Part shown: positions 33,059 to 41,407 of the stretch, in pieces
Layout of the letters: every line of letters begins with the position of its first letter
Position numbering within the stretch: the stretch's first letter is position 1
NCBI RefSeq assembly: GCF_042743185.1
Contig: NZ_JBHYMS010000011.1
Location: forward strand, 1-64,000
Direction of reading: 5' to 3'
DNA from: Inquilinus sp042743185
GTDB taxonomy: Bacteria > Pseudomonadota > Alphaproteobacteria > DSM-16000 > Inquilinaceae
DNA: 64,000 bases
Notes under the pieces: model-generated
Database searches by the model: none
The model's input: the letters and a program-made list of their open reading frames with translations, nothing else
What the model was told of the DNA's origin: nothing
Position numbers and translations under genes: made by a program

Positions 33059-34312
33059 TCAGCTCGGCATCACGCAGGCGGCTTCCTCCTCGGTCGGCGC
33101 GATCGCCTCCAGCGGCTCCTCCGGGCCCGGCACCGGCGGCGAGGAGGTGAAGATGTCCCACTGGTTCTCCACCTCGTCCGGCGGCAAGGCGGTGATCGCA
33201 TAGAGCTCGGTCATCAGCTGGTGGTCGCGGGCGCGGAAATGGCCCTCGCGCGTCTTCATCACGTCGAACTTGGCGCCCTTCTCCAGGTATTCGACGATCG
33301 CCGGGCTGTCGGTGGTCTTGGTCTCGGCGATGGCGCGGACCAGGATCTTCAGCGCGTTGTAGTCGCCCCAGGCCTGGTTCTCCGGCGGCTTGCCGTATTT
33401 CTGGCTGAAGGCCTCGACGAAGGCCTTCGAGGCCGGCGTGTCGACCTTGTGGTGCCACAGCGACGGCCAGGTGCCGAGGAAGTTGCCCTCGCCGGCGCCC
33501 CAGGCCACCGCGGTGTCGAAGCCGAAGCCGGCGACCGGGAAGGACAGGCCGTATTCGGCGTATTGCTTGATGAAGTTGGTGATCTGGTTTCCGGCTAGGT
33601 TGGAGATCACCAGGTCCGGCGCCGCCTGCCGGATCTTCAGGAGATAGGCGGAGAAGTCGGTGGCGTCGGTCGGAACCAGCTCGTCGGCGGCGAACTGGCC
33701 GCCATTCTGCTCCATGAAGCGCTTGGCCACCTTCAAGAGGTCGTGGCCGAAGGCGTAGTCGGCGGTCAGCGAATACCAGCGCTTGCCCTTGACCAGATCG
33801 GTCTGCAGCAGCGCCCGGCCGACCGACTTCACATACATCGAGTTCGCGCCCTCGACATGGAACATGAAGCGCTTGCAGTCGGCGCCGCGCAGCGCGTCGG
33901 AATTGCAGCCGGTGTTGAAGAACAGGATCCTGCTGCGCTGCGCCACCTGGGAGATGGCGAGGCCGGAGGCGGAGGAGATCTCGCCGATGATGGCCGCCAC
34001 CTTGTCGCGCTCGACCAGGCGCTCGGCCTTGGCCGAGGCGGTCTGTGGATTGACCGAATCCTCGACGATCAGCTCGACCGGCCGGCCCAGCACGCCGCCG
34101 GCGGCATTGATCTCCTCGGCCGCGAGCTGCACCGCCATCACGGCGTATTCGCCGAGCGGGCCGAGGAAGCCGGTGCGCGGCGTCAGATGGCCGATGCGCA
34201 GCGCATCCGCCTGGGCGCGGACGATGGCCGGCATGCCGAGCGTGGCAACGGCGGCGGTGGAAGCGGCGCCCTGCAGCAGGGCACGCCGAGTGAATCGGTG
34301 GTCTCCGGGCAT
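33059..34312 (-). CDS. ABC transporter substrate-binding protein (HAAT/LivJ-like, Peripla_BP_6)
   Basis: A 417-aa binding protein of the hydrophobic-amino-acid type. It has a twin-arginine signal (FTRRALLQGAASTAAVATLGMPAI) and a mature part starting ALRIGHLTPRTGFLGPLGEYAV, followed by INAAGGVLGRPVELIVED. It is the first gene of the five-gene operon (binding protein, livH, livMGF, dehydrogenase, BKACE) and faces the GntR regulator gene across 150 bp holding a perfect palindrome. The ligand is unknown; relatives of this subgroup carry amides, urea or aromatic and aliphatic acids as well as amino acids. Confidence 0.92.
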   Translation of the reverse strand: MPGDHRFTRRALLQGAASTAAVATLGMPAIVRAQADALRIGHLTPRTGFLGPLGEYAVMAVQLAAEEINAAGGVLGRPVELIVEDSVNPQTASAKAERLVERDKVAAIIGEISSASGLAISQVAQRSRILFFNTGCNSDALRGADCKRFMFHVEGANSMYVKSVGRALLQTDLVKGKRWYSLTADYAFGHDLLKVAKRFMEQNGGQFAADELVPTDATDFSAYLLKIRQAAPDLVISNLAGNQITNFIKQYAEYGLSFPVAGFGFDTAVAWGAGEGNFLGTWPSLWHHKVDTPASKAFVEAFSQKYGKPPENQAWGDYNALKILVRAIAETKTTDSPAIVEYLEKGAKFDVMKTREGHFRARDHQLMTELYAITALPPDEVENQWDIFTSSPPVPGPEEPLEAIAPTEEEAACVMPS

Positions 34313-34394
34313 TGGGATCCTCCCTCGTCAGACGCCGGCTTGGTTTCGTCCGTTCGAGCCGCGGCCGGACGGTCTGTGCCGTCCTTGCCGTGAT

Positions 34395-34406
34395 CTGTGA
34401 TCACAG
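34395..34406. promoter_or_regulatory. Perfect 12-bp palindrome, candidate GntR operator
   Basis: CTGTGATCACAG lies in the 150-bp gap between the divergent transporter operon and the GntR regulator gene, preceded by a further TGATC. FadR/FCD-type regulators bind short palindromes of this size, so this is the best operator candidate for that regulator. Only one copy is evident. Confidence 0.45.
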
Positions 34407-34462
34407 TTAGGCTGGCCGAAATCGAGAGGCTTGTCGAGTCCCGGAAGGAGATAGGCTGAAGC

Positions 34463-35155
34463 ATGGGCACCGGGCTGGCCGGCATGGCGCGGATCGAGCG
34501 GGTGACGCTCGGCGAGCGCGCCTATGGGGCGCTGCGCGAGCTCCTGCTGTCCGGCGCCGTGGCCCCGGGCGAGAAGCTGTCGCTGCGCAGCGTGGCGGCG
34601 ACCCTCGGCGTCTCGATCATGCCGGTGCGCGAAGCGGTGAGCCGGCTGGTCGCCGACGGCGCGCTGGCGGTGCTGCCGAACCGGGCGGTCACCGTGCCGG
34701 TGATGACCCATGCCAAGTTCCGTGAGCTGACCACCGTCCGCCTCGCCGTCGAGGGCTTCGCCGCCGAGCAGGCGGCCGCCGGCCGGTCGGAGGCCGACCT
34801 CGCCGGGATCCGCCGGCTGGACGAGGCGTTCCGCCGCGAGGTCGAGGCGCCCCGGGCCGACGCTCTGGCGGCGCTGCGGCTGAACAAGGAGCTGCACTTC
34901 GCCATCTACGCCGCCACCGGCCTGCCGTCGCTGGTCGCGATCATCGAGGGGCTCTGGCTCAAGGTCGGGCCGGTGATCAACCTGGACCTCAAATCATCGA
35001 CCGAGCGCCTCGTCTCCGGCGGGGCGGAGGGGTTTCATGCCGACTGCGTCGCGGCGATCGCGGCGCGGGACGGGCCGGCGGCGCGCGCGGCGCTGACCGC
35101 GGACATCGAGAACGCCGCCCGCTTCATCGTGGCGACCGGCCGGCTGCCGGACTGA
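34463..35155 (+). CDS. GntR-family transcriptional regulator (FadR/FCD subfamily)
   Basis: A 230-aa regulator. The winged helix-turn-helix occupies residues 15-75 (YGALRELLLSGAVAPGEKLSLRSVAATLGVS, MPVREAVSRLVADGAL). The all-helical FCD effector domain follows with the metal-binding-type sequence LNKELHFAIYAATG and a later FHADCVAAIAARD. It is divergent from the transporter/BKACE operon, followed 21 bp later by an SDR gene, and probably controls both directions in response to a carboxylate intermediate. Confidence 0.93.
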   Translation: MGTGLAGMARIERVTLGERAYGALRELLLSGAVAPGEKLSLRSVAATLGVSIMPVREAVSRLVADGALAVLPNRAVTVPVMTHAKFRELTTVRLAVEGFAAEQAAAGRSEADLAGIRRLDEAFRREVEAPRADALAALRLNKELHFAIYAATGLPSLVAIIEGLWLKVGPVINLDLKSSTERLVSGGAEGFHADCVAAIAARDGPAARAALTADIENAARFIVATGRLPD

Positions 35156-35176
35156 ACAACCGAGGAGGAGAACGTC

Positions 35177-35953
35177 ATGGATCTCGGCATCAAGGGCCTG
35201 CGCGTCCTGGTCACGGCCGGCGCGTCCGGCATCGGGCGGGAGATCGTCCGCGCCTTCGTGGAGGAGGGGGCGCGGGTGCATGTCTCGGACGTCGACCGGG
35301 CAGGGCTCGAGGCGCTGGCGGCGGAAAGCCCGGCGATCAGCGCGACCCCGGCCGACATGTCCGACCGGGCGGCCGTGGCCCGGCTGTTCGACGAGGCCTT
35401 GGCGGCGCTGGGCGGGCTCGACTGCCTGGTCAACAATGTCGGCATCGCCGGCCCGACCGGCCGGGTCGACCAGATCGATCCGGAGGAGTGGGATCGGACG
35501 CTGGCCGTCAACATCACCGGCCAGTTCAACTGCACCCGACTGGCCGTGCCGCATCTGGCGAAAAGCGGCAACGCCAGCATCGTCAACCTGTCCTCCTCGG
35601 CCGGGCGGCTGGGCTTCCCGCTGCGCACGCCCTACGCGGCATCGAAATGGGCGGTGGTCGGCTTCACCAAGTCGCTGTCGATCGAGCTCGGGCCGCTCGG
35701 CATCCGGGTCAACGCGATCCAGCCCGGCATCGTCGAGGGCGACCGGATCCGCCGGGTCTTCGCCGCCAAGGCGGCGCAGCGCGGCGTGACGGCCGAGGCG
35801 ATGCAGGAACAGTCCCTGGCGCAGGCCTCGATCCGGGAGATGATCCAGCCGCGCCAGCTGGCCGACCAGATCCTGCTGCTGGCGTCGCCGCGCGGCCGCA
35901 CCATCTCCGGCCAGGCGATCAGCATCTGCGGCGACCTCCAGTCGCTGGCCTGA
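35177..35953 (+). CDS. Short-chain dehydrogenase/reductase
   Basis: A 258-aa classical SDR. The cofactor motif is VTAGASGIGREIV near residue 13-25, NNVG is at about 91, the catalytic Ser lies in LSSSAGRLG and the YxxxK pair in TPYAASKWAVVG. It lies behind the GntR gene with a GAGGAG ribosome-binding site and is probably cotranscribed. A role in oxidising the second enantiomer or an upstream alcohol of the BKACE pathway substrate is inferred from position only. Confidence 0.9.
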   Translation: MDLGIKGLRVLVTAGASGIGREIVRAFVEEGARVHVSDVDRAGLEALAAESPAISATPADMSDRAAVARLFDEALAALGGLDCLVNNVGIAGPTGRVDQIDPEEWDRTLAVNITGQFNCTRLAVPHLAKSGNASIVNLSSSAGRLGFPLRTPYAASKWAVVGFTKSLSIELGPLGIRVNAIQPGIVEGDRIRRVFAAKAAQRGVTAEAMQEQSLAQASIREMIQPRQLADQILLLASPRGRTISGQAISICGDLQSLA

Positions 35954-36018
35954 AAGACTGGTCCATCCGAGGGGCGTCGCCTCTCCCGCGGCCCCTTCCC
36001 GCGGGGGAGGCCATCCGA

Positions 36019-36531
36019 TCAGTGATGGACCGCGCGATCCTCGTCCCCACGAAGGGCATGCCGCGCCCGCGCCAGGCGGGAGCGGATGGTGCCGATCGGC
36101 ACGTGCAGGCGCTCGGCGGCCTCCTCATAGGAGGCGCCGTTGATCGCCACCAGGCGCAGCACCTCGCGATGGCTGCGCGACAGCGACGGCCAGCGTTCCT
36201 CCAGCTCGCGCACCTCGATCGCCTCGGTCTGGTTGGCCGGGGCAGGGAGGTCCCAGCCCTCGATCGGCACCATCTCGGTCTGGTTGCGCTTGCCCGAGAC
36301 GAATTTCGAGAGATGGAGGCGGCGCATCATGACGATGAGCCAGGCCACGATGTTGCTGCCGGGGCGCCAGAGGTGGAGCTTGAGGGCAGCCCGCAGCAGG
36401 GTCTCCTGGATCAGGTCGTCGGCATCCGCGCGATTGCGGGTCAGGCTCACGGCATAGCGCCGGAGGTCCGGAATGCAGGGAGCGACGGTCGCGAGGAACT
36501 GTCGCTCGGTTGCGGCTGAGATGGCCGGCAT
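36019..36531 (-). CDS. ECF sigma factor, EcfG-like
   Basis: A 170-aa group 4 sigma factor. Region 2 reads RRYAVSLTRNRADADDLIQETLLRA with WRPGSNIVAWLIVMMRR, and region 4 reads LSRSHREVLRLVAINGASYEEAAERLHVPIGTIRSRLARAR. The pattern, especially the region 2 sequence and the short linker, resembles the EcfG (general stress response) sigma factors of alphaproteobacteria. No anti-sigma NepR, PhyR or zinc anti-sigma gene adjoins it, so it may be a secondary EcfG paralogue. An EcfG-type promoter-like sequence lies 37 bp upstream of its start. Confidence 0.85.
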   Translation of the reverse strand: MPAISAATERQFLATVAPCIPDLRRYAVSLTRNRADADDLIQETLLRAALKLHLWRPGSNIVAWLIVMMRRLHLSKFVSGKRNQTEMVPIEGWDLPAPANQTEAIEVRELEERWPSLSRSHREVLRLVAINGASYEEAAERLHVPIGTIRSRLARARHALRGDEDRAVHH

Positions 36532-36926
36532 CGGGGAGCGTCCGTGTTGCGACTGACTACACCGACGAAACCAATGGGCACCCCGACTGTTCCATTAAAA
36601 TCGCTCTTCTTTCCGCCACGACGTGCAATGAAATTCCGCTTCGCTTGTCGTACATCGGCACGACGACGCCAGTTGGTTCGGTCAGCCTAACAATTGATAA
36701 GCGTTTCTCGACCGCTCCCGTACCGCAGAATCGGCCGCCTGATCGTCGATGTTCAGGAGTAACATTTATCAAAATTCGGCGATTTCTTTGCCGGATGAGC
36801 GCCGCGTCGGCGGATCGGCCTTTGTCGCAGCGCGGGCGGAACAATCGCCGGGGCTCGACCATTGCCTAGATGTCTCCGCCGCAGCGCGGCGGAAGGCGAC
36901 CCTGCCAGCCTGATGGGGAGAGTCCA
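36532..36926. other. AT-richer divergent intergenic region
   Basis: This is 395 bp between the sigma gene (minus) and the small exported-protein gene (plus). GC is lower than average. Apart from the EcfG-like promoter listed separately I see no gene with a ribosome-binding site or recognisable motif. Short open frames on both strands look fortuitous. Confidence 0.5.
36569..36593 (-). promoter_or_regulatory. EcfG-type promoter-like sequence upstream of the sigma gene
   Basis: On the minus strand GGAAC (36593-36589) is followed after 16 bases by GGTT (36572-36569), close to the general-stress consensus GGAAC-N16/17-CGTT with one mismatch in the -10 element. It ends 37 bp before the start codon, the same spacing as the perfect sites at 60691-60770, so autoregulation is plausible. 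Confidence 0.45.
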
Positions 36927-37235
36927 GTGAAACTCGTTCTGATCGCCGCTGCGGCGGTTCTCGCGGCCTCGCCGGCCCTTGCCGACTGCCGGTCCGATGC
37001 CCAGGCCCAGTCCGAGAAGGTCCGCACCGAGCACCAGCTCCTGAACGACCAGTCCAATGCGCCGTTGGCGGAGCAATGCCAGACCGGCTCCAGGCTGATC
37101 GCCGAAGCCAAGCGCCTGAACTCGATCCGCCGCACCTGCCAGGCGCAGCTGCAGCTCACGGCGCAGGATCTGCAGCAGCAGGATCAGCGGATCCAGGCGG
37201 CGGACCAGGAATACGCGGCCCGCTGCGGCGGCTGA
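36927..37235 (+). CDS. Small exported protein with helical, Gln-rich body
   Basis: A 102-aa protein starting on GTG at 36927 behind TGGGGAGAG. Residues 1-20 form a signal peptide (KLVLIAAAAVLAASPALA, cleaved before DC). The mature part is helical and rich in Gln and Arg (TCQAQLQLTAQDLQQQDQ), with four cysteines that could form two disulfides. I do not recognise a family. It is followed by a strong terminator. Location beside the EcfG-like sigma gene is the only functional hint. Confidence 0.7.
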   Translation: MKLVLIAAAAVLAASPALADCRSDAQAQSEKVRTEHQLLNDQSNAPLAEQCQTGSRLIAEAKRLNSIRRTCQAQLQLTAQDLQQQDQRIQAADQEYAARCGG

Positions 37236-37251
37236 TCCGTCCCGCGCCGAC

Positions 37252-37280
37252 AGGGCCGGCCCGGCGGGGCCGGCCCTTTC
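37252..37280. terminator. Rho-independent terminator between convergent genes
   Basis: GGGCCGGCC (37253-37261) pairs perfectly with GGCCGGCCC (37268-37276) around a six-base loop, and TTTCC follows. The A at 37252 could extend it for the opposite strand. It lies between the small exported-protein gene and the 3' end of the glucose dehydrogenase gene and may serve both. Confidence 0.8.
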
Positions 37281-37284
37281 CATA

Positions 37285-39708
37285 TCAGCGCGGCAGGGCA
37301 TAGGCGATGATCGAATCCCCTGCCTTCGTGCCCAAGGAGCCGTGGCCGCCGGCGACCACGACCACGAACTGCCGCCCGCTCTGCTCCGAGCGGTAGGTCA
37401 TCGGCGTGGCCTGGCCGCCCGCCGGCAGCCGATCCTCCCAGAGCTGGCGTCCGGTGGTCACGTCATAGGCGCGGACATACTGGTCGAGGGTCGAGGTCAG
37501 GAAGGCGACGCCGCCCGCGGTCATGATCGGCCCGCCCAGGCTGGGCACGCCCATGCGGAAGGGCAGGGGCACCGGCGAGCTGTCGCGGATCGTGCCGTTC
37601 TTGTGCTGGTAGACGATCTGGCCGCTGCGCAGGTCGACCCCGGCGACATAGCCCCAGGGCGGCGCCTGGCAGGGCAGGCCGAGCGGCGACAGGAAGGCGT
37701 TCAAGGCCACCATGAAGGGCGCGCCGTAGTTCGGGTTGACGCCGCCGGTCTCCTGCGTGCCCTGGATGTCCGACCCGCCTGCCGGCTCCTGTGCGCTTTC
37801 CTGCTTGCCTTCGGACGAAGCGTTCTCCCGCCGGATCAGCCGGTCGACGAAGGCCATGTAGTCCGGGTTGGCGAAGGCCACCTGGCGCACCGGGTCGACG
37901 GCGATGCCGCCCCAGTCGAAGACGCCGAAATTGCCGGGATAGACCAGCGTGCCCTGCTCGGACGGCGGCGTGAACGGGCCCTCGTAGCGCAGCGACCGGA
38001 ACTGGATCCGGCACAGCAGCTGGTCGAACATGGTGGCGCCCCACATGTCGCGCTCCTCGAGCGGGCGGTCGGGCAGGAAGGTGAGGGCGGAGAAGGGCTG
38101 GGTCGGCGCGGCATGGTCGCCTTCCGCCGCGCCCTGCGGCACCGGCCGCTCTTCCACGGGGACGACCGGCTCGCCGGTGCGGCGGTCGAGGACGTAGATG
38201 TCGCCGCGCTTGGTCGGGGCGACCAGGGCCGGCACCTTGCCCAGTGGCAAATCGAGGTCGATCAGGCTGGGCTGCGAGCCGATATCCATGTCCCACAGGT
38301 CGTGGTGCACGGTCTGGAACACCCAGCGCGGCCGGCCGGTGGCGATCTCCAGCGCCACGATCGCGCTGGAATACCGCTCGGCCTCCGGCGTGCGCCTTCC
38401 GCCCCACTGGTCGGGCGGCTGGTTGCCCATCGGGATGTAGATCAGCCCCAGTGCTTCGTCGGCGCTGGAAATGCTCCAGCTGTTCGGCGAGCTGGCGACG
38501 TAGGTCTCGCCGGGCCCCAGCGGTTCGGTCCGGTCCGGCCGTCCGGGATCCCAGGCCCAGACCAGCCGGCCGGTGGTCGCGTCGTAGGCGCGGATCACGC
38601 CCGACGGCATGGTCACCGAGACGTTGTCGCTGACATTGCCGGCGATGATGACGAGGTCGCGGGTCACCACCGGTGGCGAGGTCGAGTAGTACATGCCCTC
38701 CTGCCGCTCCGGCATGCCCTGCCACAGGTCGACCTGCCCGTTCTCGCCGAAGCCGGGGCAGGGCCGGCCGGTGTCGGCGTCGAGCGCGATCAGCCGGGCG
38801 TCGGCGGTCGGCATGAAGATGCGGCGGCTGCAGTCGCCGGGCGTCGCGGCGGTGCCCGCCGCCTCGTGGTAGGAGACGCCGCGGCAGGTCAGGTGCTGCA
38901 GGGCCTTCGACTGCGAGATCTTCGGATCGTAGCGCCACGTCTCGCTTCCGGTCTCGGCGTCGAGCGCGATCACGAAATTGTGCGGCGTGCACAGGTAGAG
39001 CGTGTCGCGGACCTTGATCGGCGTCACCTCGTAGGTGGTCTCTCCGGGATCGTCCGGACCGCGGACGTCGCCGGTGCGGACATGCCAGGCGACCTGCAGC
39101 TGGGCGGCGTTCTCCGGCGTGATCTGGGCCAGGGGCGACCAGCGATTGCCGTAGGAGGACCGGCCATAGGCATGCCAGTCGCCGTCCGGAACGCCGCCAT
39201 AGTCCTGCGGCACCGGCCCCTGGGCCGCCGGCAGCTCGCCCGGCCGGTCGTGCCCGTCGGTGACCATGGCCGCGATGCCGGCCACGGCCCCGATCAGCAG
39301 CGCGGCACCGAGCGGCAGGCCGGCGCCGCGCCAGGCCGCGGGCGCCGGATCCCCCGGGTCGCGGCGGAGGCCACGCGTGATCCAGGGCATCAGCAGCCAG
39401 ACGCCGATCAGGAACACGATGTCGCCGCGCGCCGCCAACGGCCACCAGTCGAGGCCGATCTCGTCCACGGCCCAGGCGATGGTGCCGAGCACGACCACGG
39501 CATAGACCCACAGCGCCGCGGGGCTGCGGAACAGCAGCAGCAGGCCGGTCAGCACGAAGCCGAAGCCGGCGGCCAGATAGTACCAGGACCCGCCGAGGCC
39601 GAGCAGCCAGATGCCGCCGGCCCCGAGGGCGAAACCGAGCAGGATGACGAGCCCGGAGAGCCAGAGCATCGTCCGCAGGCCGCTTCGTTCCGGCATCGAT
39701 GTCTCCAT
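37285..39708 (-). CDS. gcd: Membrane-bound PQQ-dependent glucose dehydrogenase
   Basis: An 807-aa quinoprotein. Residues 1-150 hold five hydrophobic helices that anchor it and pass electrons to ubiquinone. The periplasmic eight-bladed propeller follows, starting DYGGVPDGDWHAYGRSSYGNRWSPLAQIT, with the catalytic Asp in VHHDLWDMDIGSQP, the PQQ-contact block SPNSWSI and the C-terminal HKNGTIRDSSPVPLPFRMGVPSLGGP. It oxidises glucose to gluconolactone in the periplasm. No pqq biosynthesis gene is in the window. An extra acidic/Gln-rich insert (around SEGKQESAQEPAGGSD) is longer than in the E. coli enzyme as I recall it. It stands alone. Confidence 0.94.
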   Translation of the reverse strand: METSMPERSGLRTMLWLSGLVILLGFALGAGGIWLLGLGGSWYYLAAGFGFVLTGLLLLFRSPAALWVYAVVVLGTIAWAVDEIGLDWWPLAARGDIVFLIGVWLLMPWITRGLRRDPGDPAPAAWRGAGLPLGAALLIGAVAGIAAMVTDGHDRPGELPAAQGPVPQDYGGVPDGDWHAYGRSSYGNRWSPLAQITPENAAQLQVAWHVRTGDVRGPDDPGETTYEVTPIKVRDTLYLCTPHNFVIALDAETGSETWRYDPKISQSKALQHLTCRGVSYHEAAGTAATPGDCSRRIFMPTADARLIALDADTGRPCPGFGENGQVDLWQGMPERQEGMYYSTSPPVVTRDLVIIAGNVSDNVSVTMPSGVIRAYDATTGRLVWAWDPGRPDRTEPLGPGETYVASSPNSWSISSADEALGLIYIPMGNQPPDQWGGRRTPEAERYSSAIVALEIATGRPRWVFQTVHHDLWDMDIGSQPSLIDLDLPLGKVPALVAPTKRGDIYVLDRRTGEPVVPVEERPVPQGAAEGDHAAPTQPFSALTFLPDRPLEERDMWGATMFDQLLCRIQFRSLRYEGPFTPPSEQGTLVYPGNFGVFDWGGIAVDPVRQVAFANPDYMAFVDRLIRRENASSEGKQESAQEPAGGSDIQGTQETGGVNPNYGAPFMVALNAFLSPLGLPCQAPPWGYVAGVDLRSGQIVYQHKNGTIRDSSPVPLPFRMGVPSLGGPIMTAGGVAFLTSTLDQYVRAYDVTTGRQLWEDRLPAGGQATPMTYRSEQSGRQFVVVVAGGHGSLGTKAGDSIIAYALPR

Positions 39709-39841
39709 CCTTGGTTGTCCTCAGAATGCTCCAACCGGCATCCGCGGACTACAGTCCTGAGCGGACCTCCGAAGCGGCCGCAGGGATTGAGCTTGCCCGG
39801 AGGCCGCCGGCGTCAAGGTTGCGGAGGTGCGGCGATCATCG

Positions 39842-41407
39842 TCATCCGTGGGCGGCGGCCCCGCCGGACCGCCCGCGGCGCAGCAGCAGCGCCGCCGGGA
39901 TCATCAGCAGGGCGACGATCGCGAGCGCCTGGAACACGTCGATATAGGACAGCAGCGAGGCCTGGTCCTCGACCAGCTGGCCGATCCAGTCGAAAGCCTG
40001 CTGCCGCGCCGTCGCCTCGGCCGCGCCCTGGGCCAGGAAATGCCCGGTCGCCTGGTCCAGCCCCAGCTGATAGGTCAGAGCCGACGGCGAGGCATGGCCG
40101 GCCAGATGGGTCTGGTGCAGCTGCGCGTTCTGGGCCAGGAGGGTGGTCGACAGCGACACGCCGATCGAGCCGCCGAGATTCCGCGCCACATTGATCAGCG
40201 CCGCCGCCTGGCCGGTCTTGTCGGGCGGCAGGTCGGCATAGGAGGCGGTGGTGATCGGCAGGAACAGGAACGGCAGCCCGATCATCTGGAACACCCGCGA
40301 CCAGGCGAAATAGGTGAAATCCGCCTCCGGCGAGAGGGTGGTGAAGTGCCACATCGCCAGCGCCACCACCGTCAGCCCGCCCATGATCAGGTATTTCGGC
40401 GACACCAGGTTGGTGAGGCGGGAGGAGATCGGCATCAGCACGAACATCACCAGGCCGCCCGGCATCAGGGCGAGGCCGGCCCAGGTGGCGGTGTAGCCGT
40501 ACTGCTCCTGCAGCAGCTGCGGCAGGATCTGGGTCGAGCTGTAGAGGATGGCGCCGACCGCCAGCATCACCAGGCAGGTGGTGCCGAACTGCCGGCGCAG
40601 CACCAGCCGGATATCGACGATCGGGTCCCTGCGCGACAGCTCCCACGGCACCAGCAGGGCCAGCGACACGAAGGAAATACCGGCGAAGGCGGTGATGAAG
40701 GCGGAGTCGAACCAGTCCTCGCGCTGGCCCTTGTCGAGCATGACCTCGAGGCAGCCGAGCCACAGCGCGACCAGCAGCAGCCCGATCCAGTCGACCTTCA
40801 CCCCCCCGGCCAGGGCCTCTCGGCGCTCCCGCTTCAGCACCTCGGGCTCGACCAGCAGCCACTGCACCAGGAACAGCGAGGCGATGCCCATCGGCACGTT
40901 GATCAGGAAGATCCAGTGCCAGGAGAAGCTGTCGGTGATCCAGCCGCCGACGGTCGGGCCGAAGGTCGGGGCGACGATCACGGCGATGGCGTAGATGCCG
41001 AAGGCCTGGGCCCGCTTCTCCGGCGGGAAGCTGTCGGCCAGGATCGACTGCTCGCTCGGCGCCAGCCCGCCGCCGCCGAGGCCCTGCAGCACCCGGAAGA
41101 AGATCAGCATCTCCAGGCTGGTCGACAGGCCGCACATCAGCGACGCCAGGCTGAACAGGGCGACGCAGATCATGTAGAAGCGCTTGCGGCCGACCACGCC
41201 CTGCAGCCAGCCGCTGATCGGCAGCACCACGGCGTTGGCGACGAGGTAGCTGGTCAGCACCCAGGTGCTCTCGTCCTGGCCGGCGGCGAGCCCGCCGGCG
41301 ATGTGGCGCAGCGAGATATTGGCGATCGAGACCACGCCGGCGATCAGCCACGGGTTGCGGCCGCCGGCCGCGGAACAGCTGCCGGCGGCCTCCGCCGCGG
41401 CGCTCAT
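39842..41407 (-). CDS. DHA2-family MFS multidrug exporter, EmrB-like
   Basis: A 521-aa transporter with 14 predicted helices. The DHA2 marks are WVLTSYLVANAVVLPISGWL near residue 48, the motif-A region GRKRFYMICVALF, RVLQGLGGGGLAPSEQSIL (motif B) and GPTVGGWITDSFSWHWIFLINVPMG (motif C). It exports hydrophobic compounds by proton exchange, working with the periplasmic adaptor encoded just upstream, with which it overlaps by four bases. Confidence 0.93.
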   Translation of the reverse strand: MSAAAEAAGSCSAAGGRNPWLIAGVVSIANISLRHIAGGLAAGQDESTWVLTSYLVANAVVLPISGWLQGVVGRKRFYMICVALFSLASLMCGLSTSLEMLIFFRVLQGLGGGGLAPSEQSILADSFPPEKRAQAFGIYAIAVIVAPTFGPTVGGWITDSFSWHWIFLINVPMGIASLFLVQWLLVEPEVLKRERREALAGGVKVDWIGLLLVALWLGCLEVMLDKGQREDWFDSAFITAFAGISFVSLALLVPWELSRRDPIVDIRLVLRRQFGTTCLVMLAVGAILYSSTQILPQLLQEQYGYTATWAGLALMPGGLVMFVLMPISSRLTNLVSPKYLIMGGLTVVALAMWHFTTLSPEADFTYFAWSRVFQMIGLPFLFLPITTASYADLPPDKTGQAAALINVARNLGGSIGVSLSTTLLAQNAQLHQTHLAGHASPSALTYQLGLDQATGHFLAQGAAEATARQQAFDWIGQLVEDQASLLSYIDVFQALAIVALLMIPAALLLRRGRSGGAAAHG

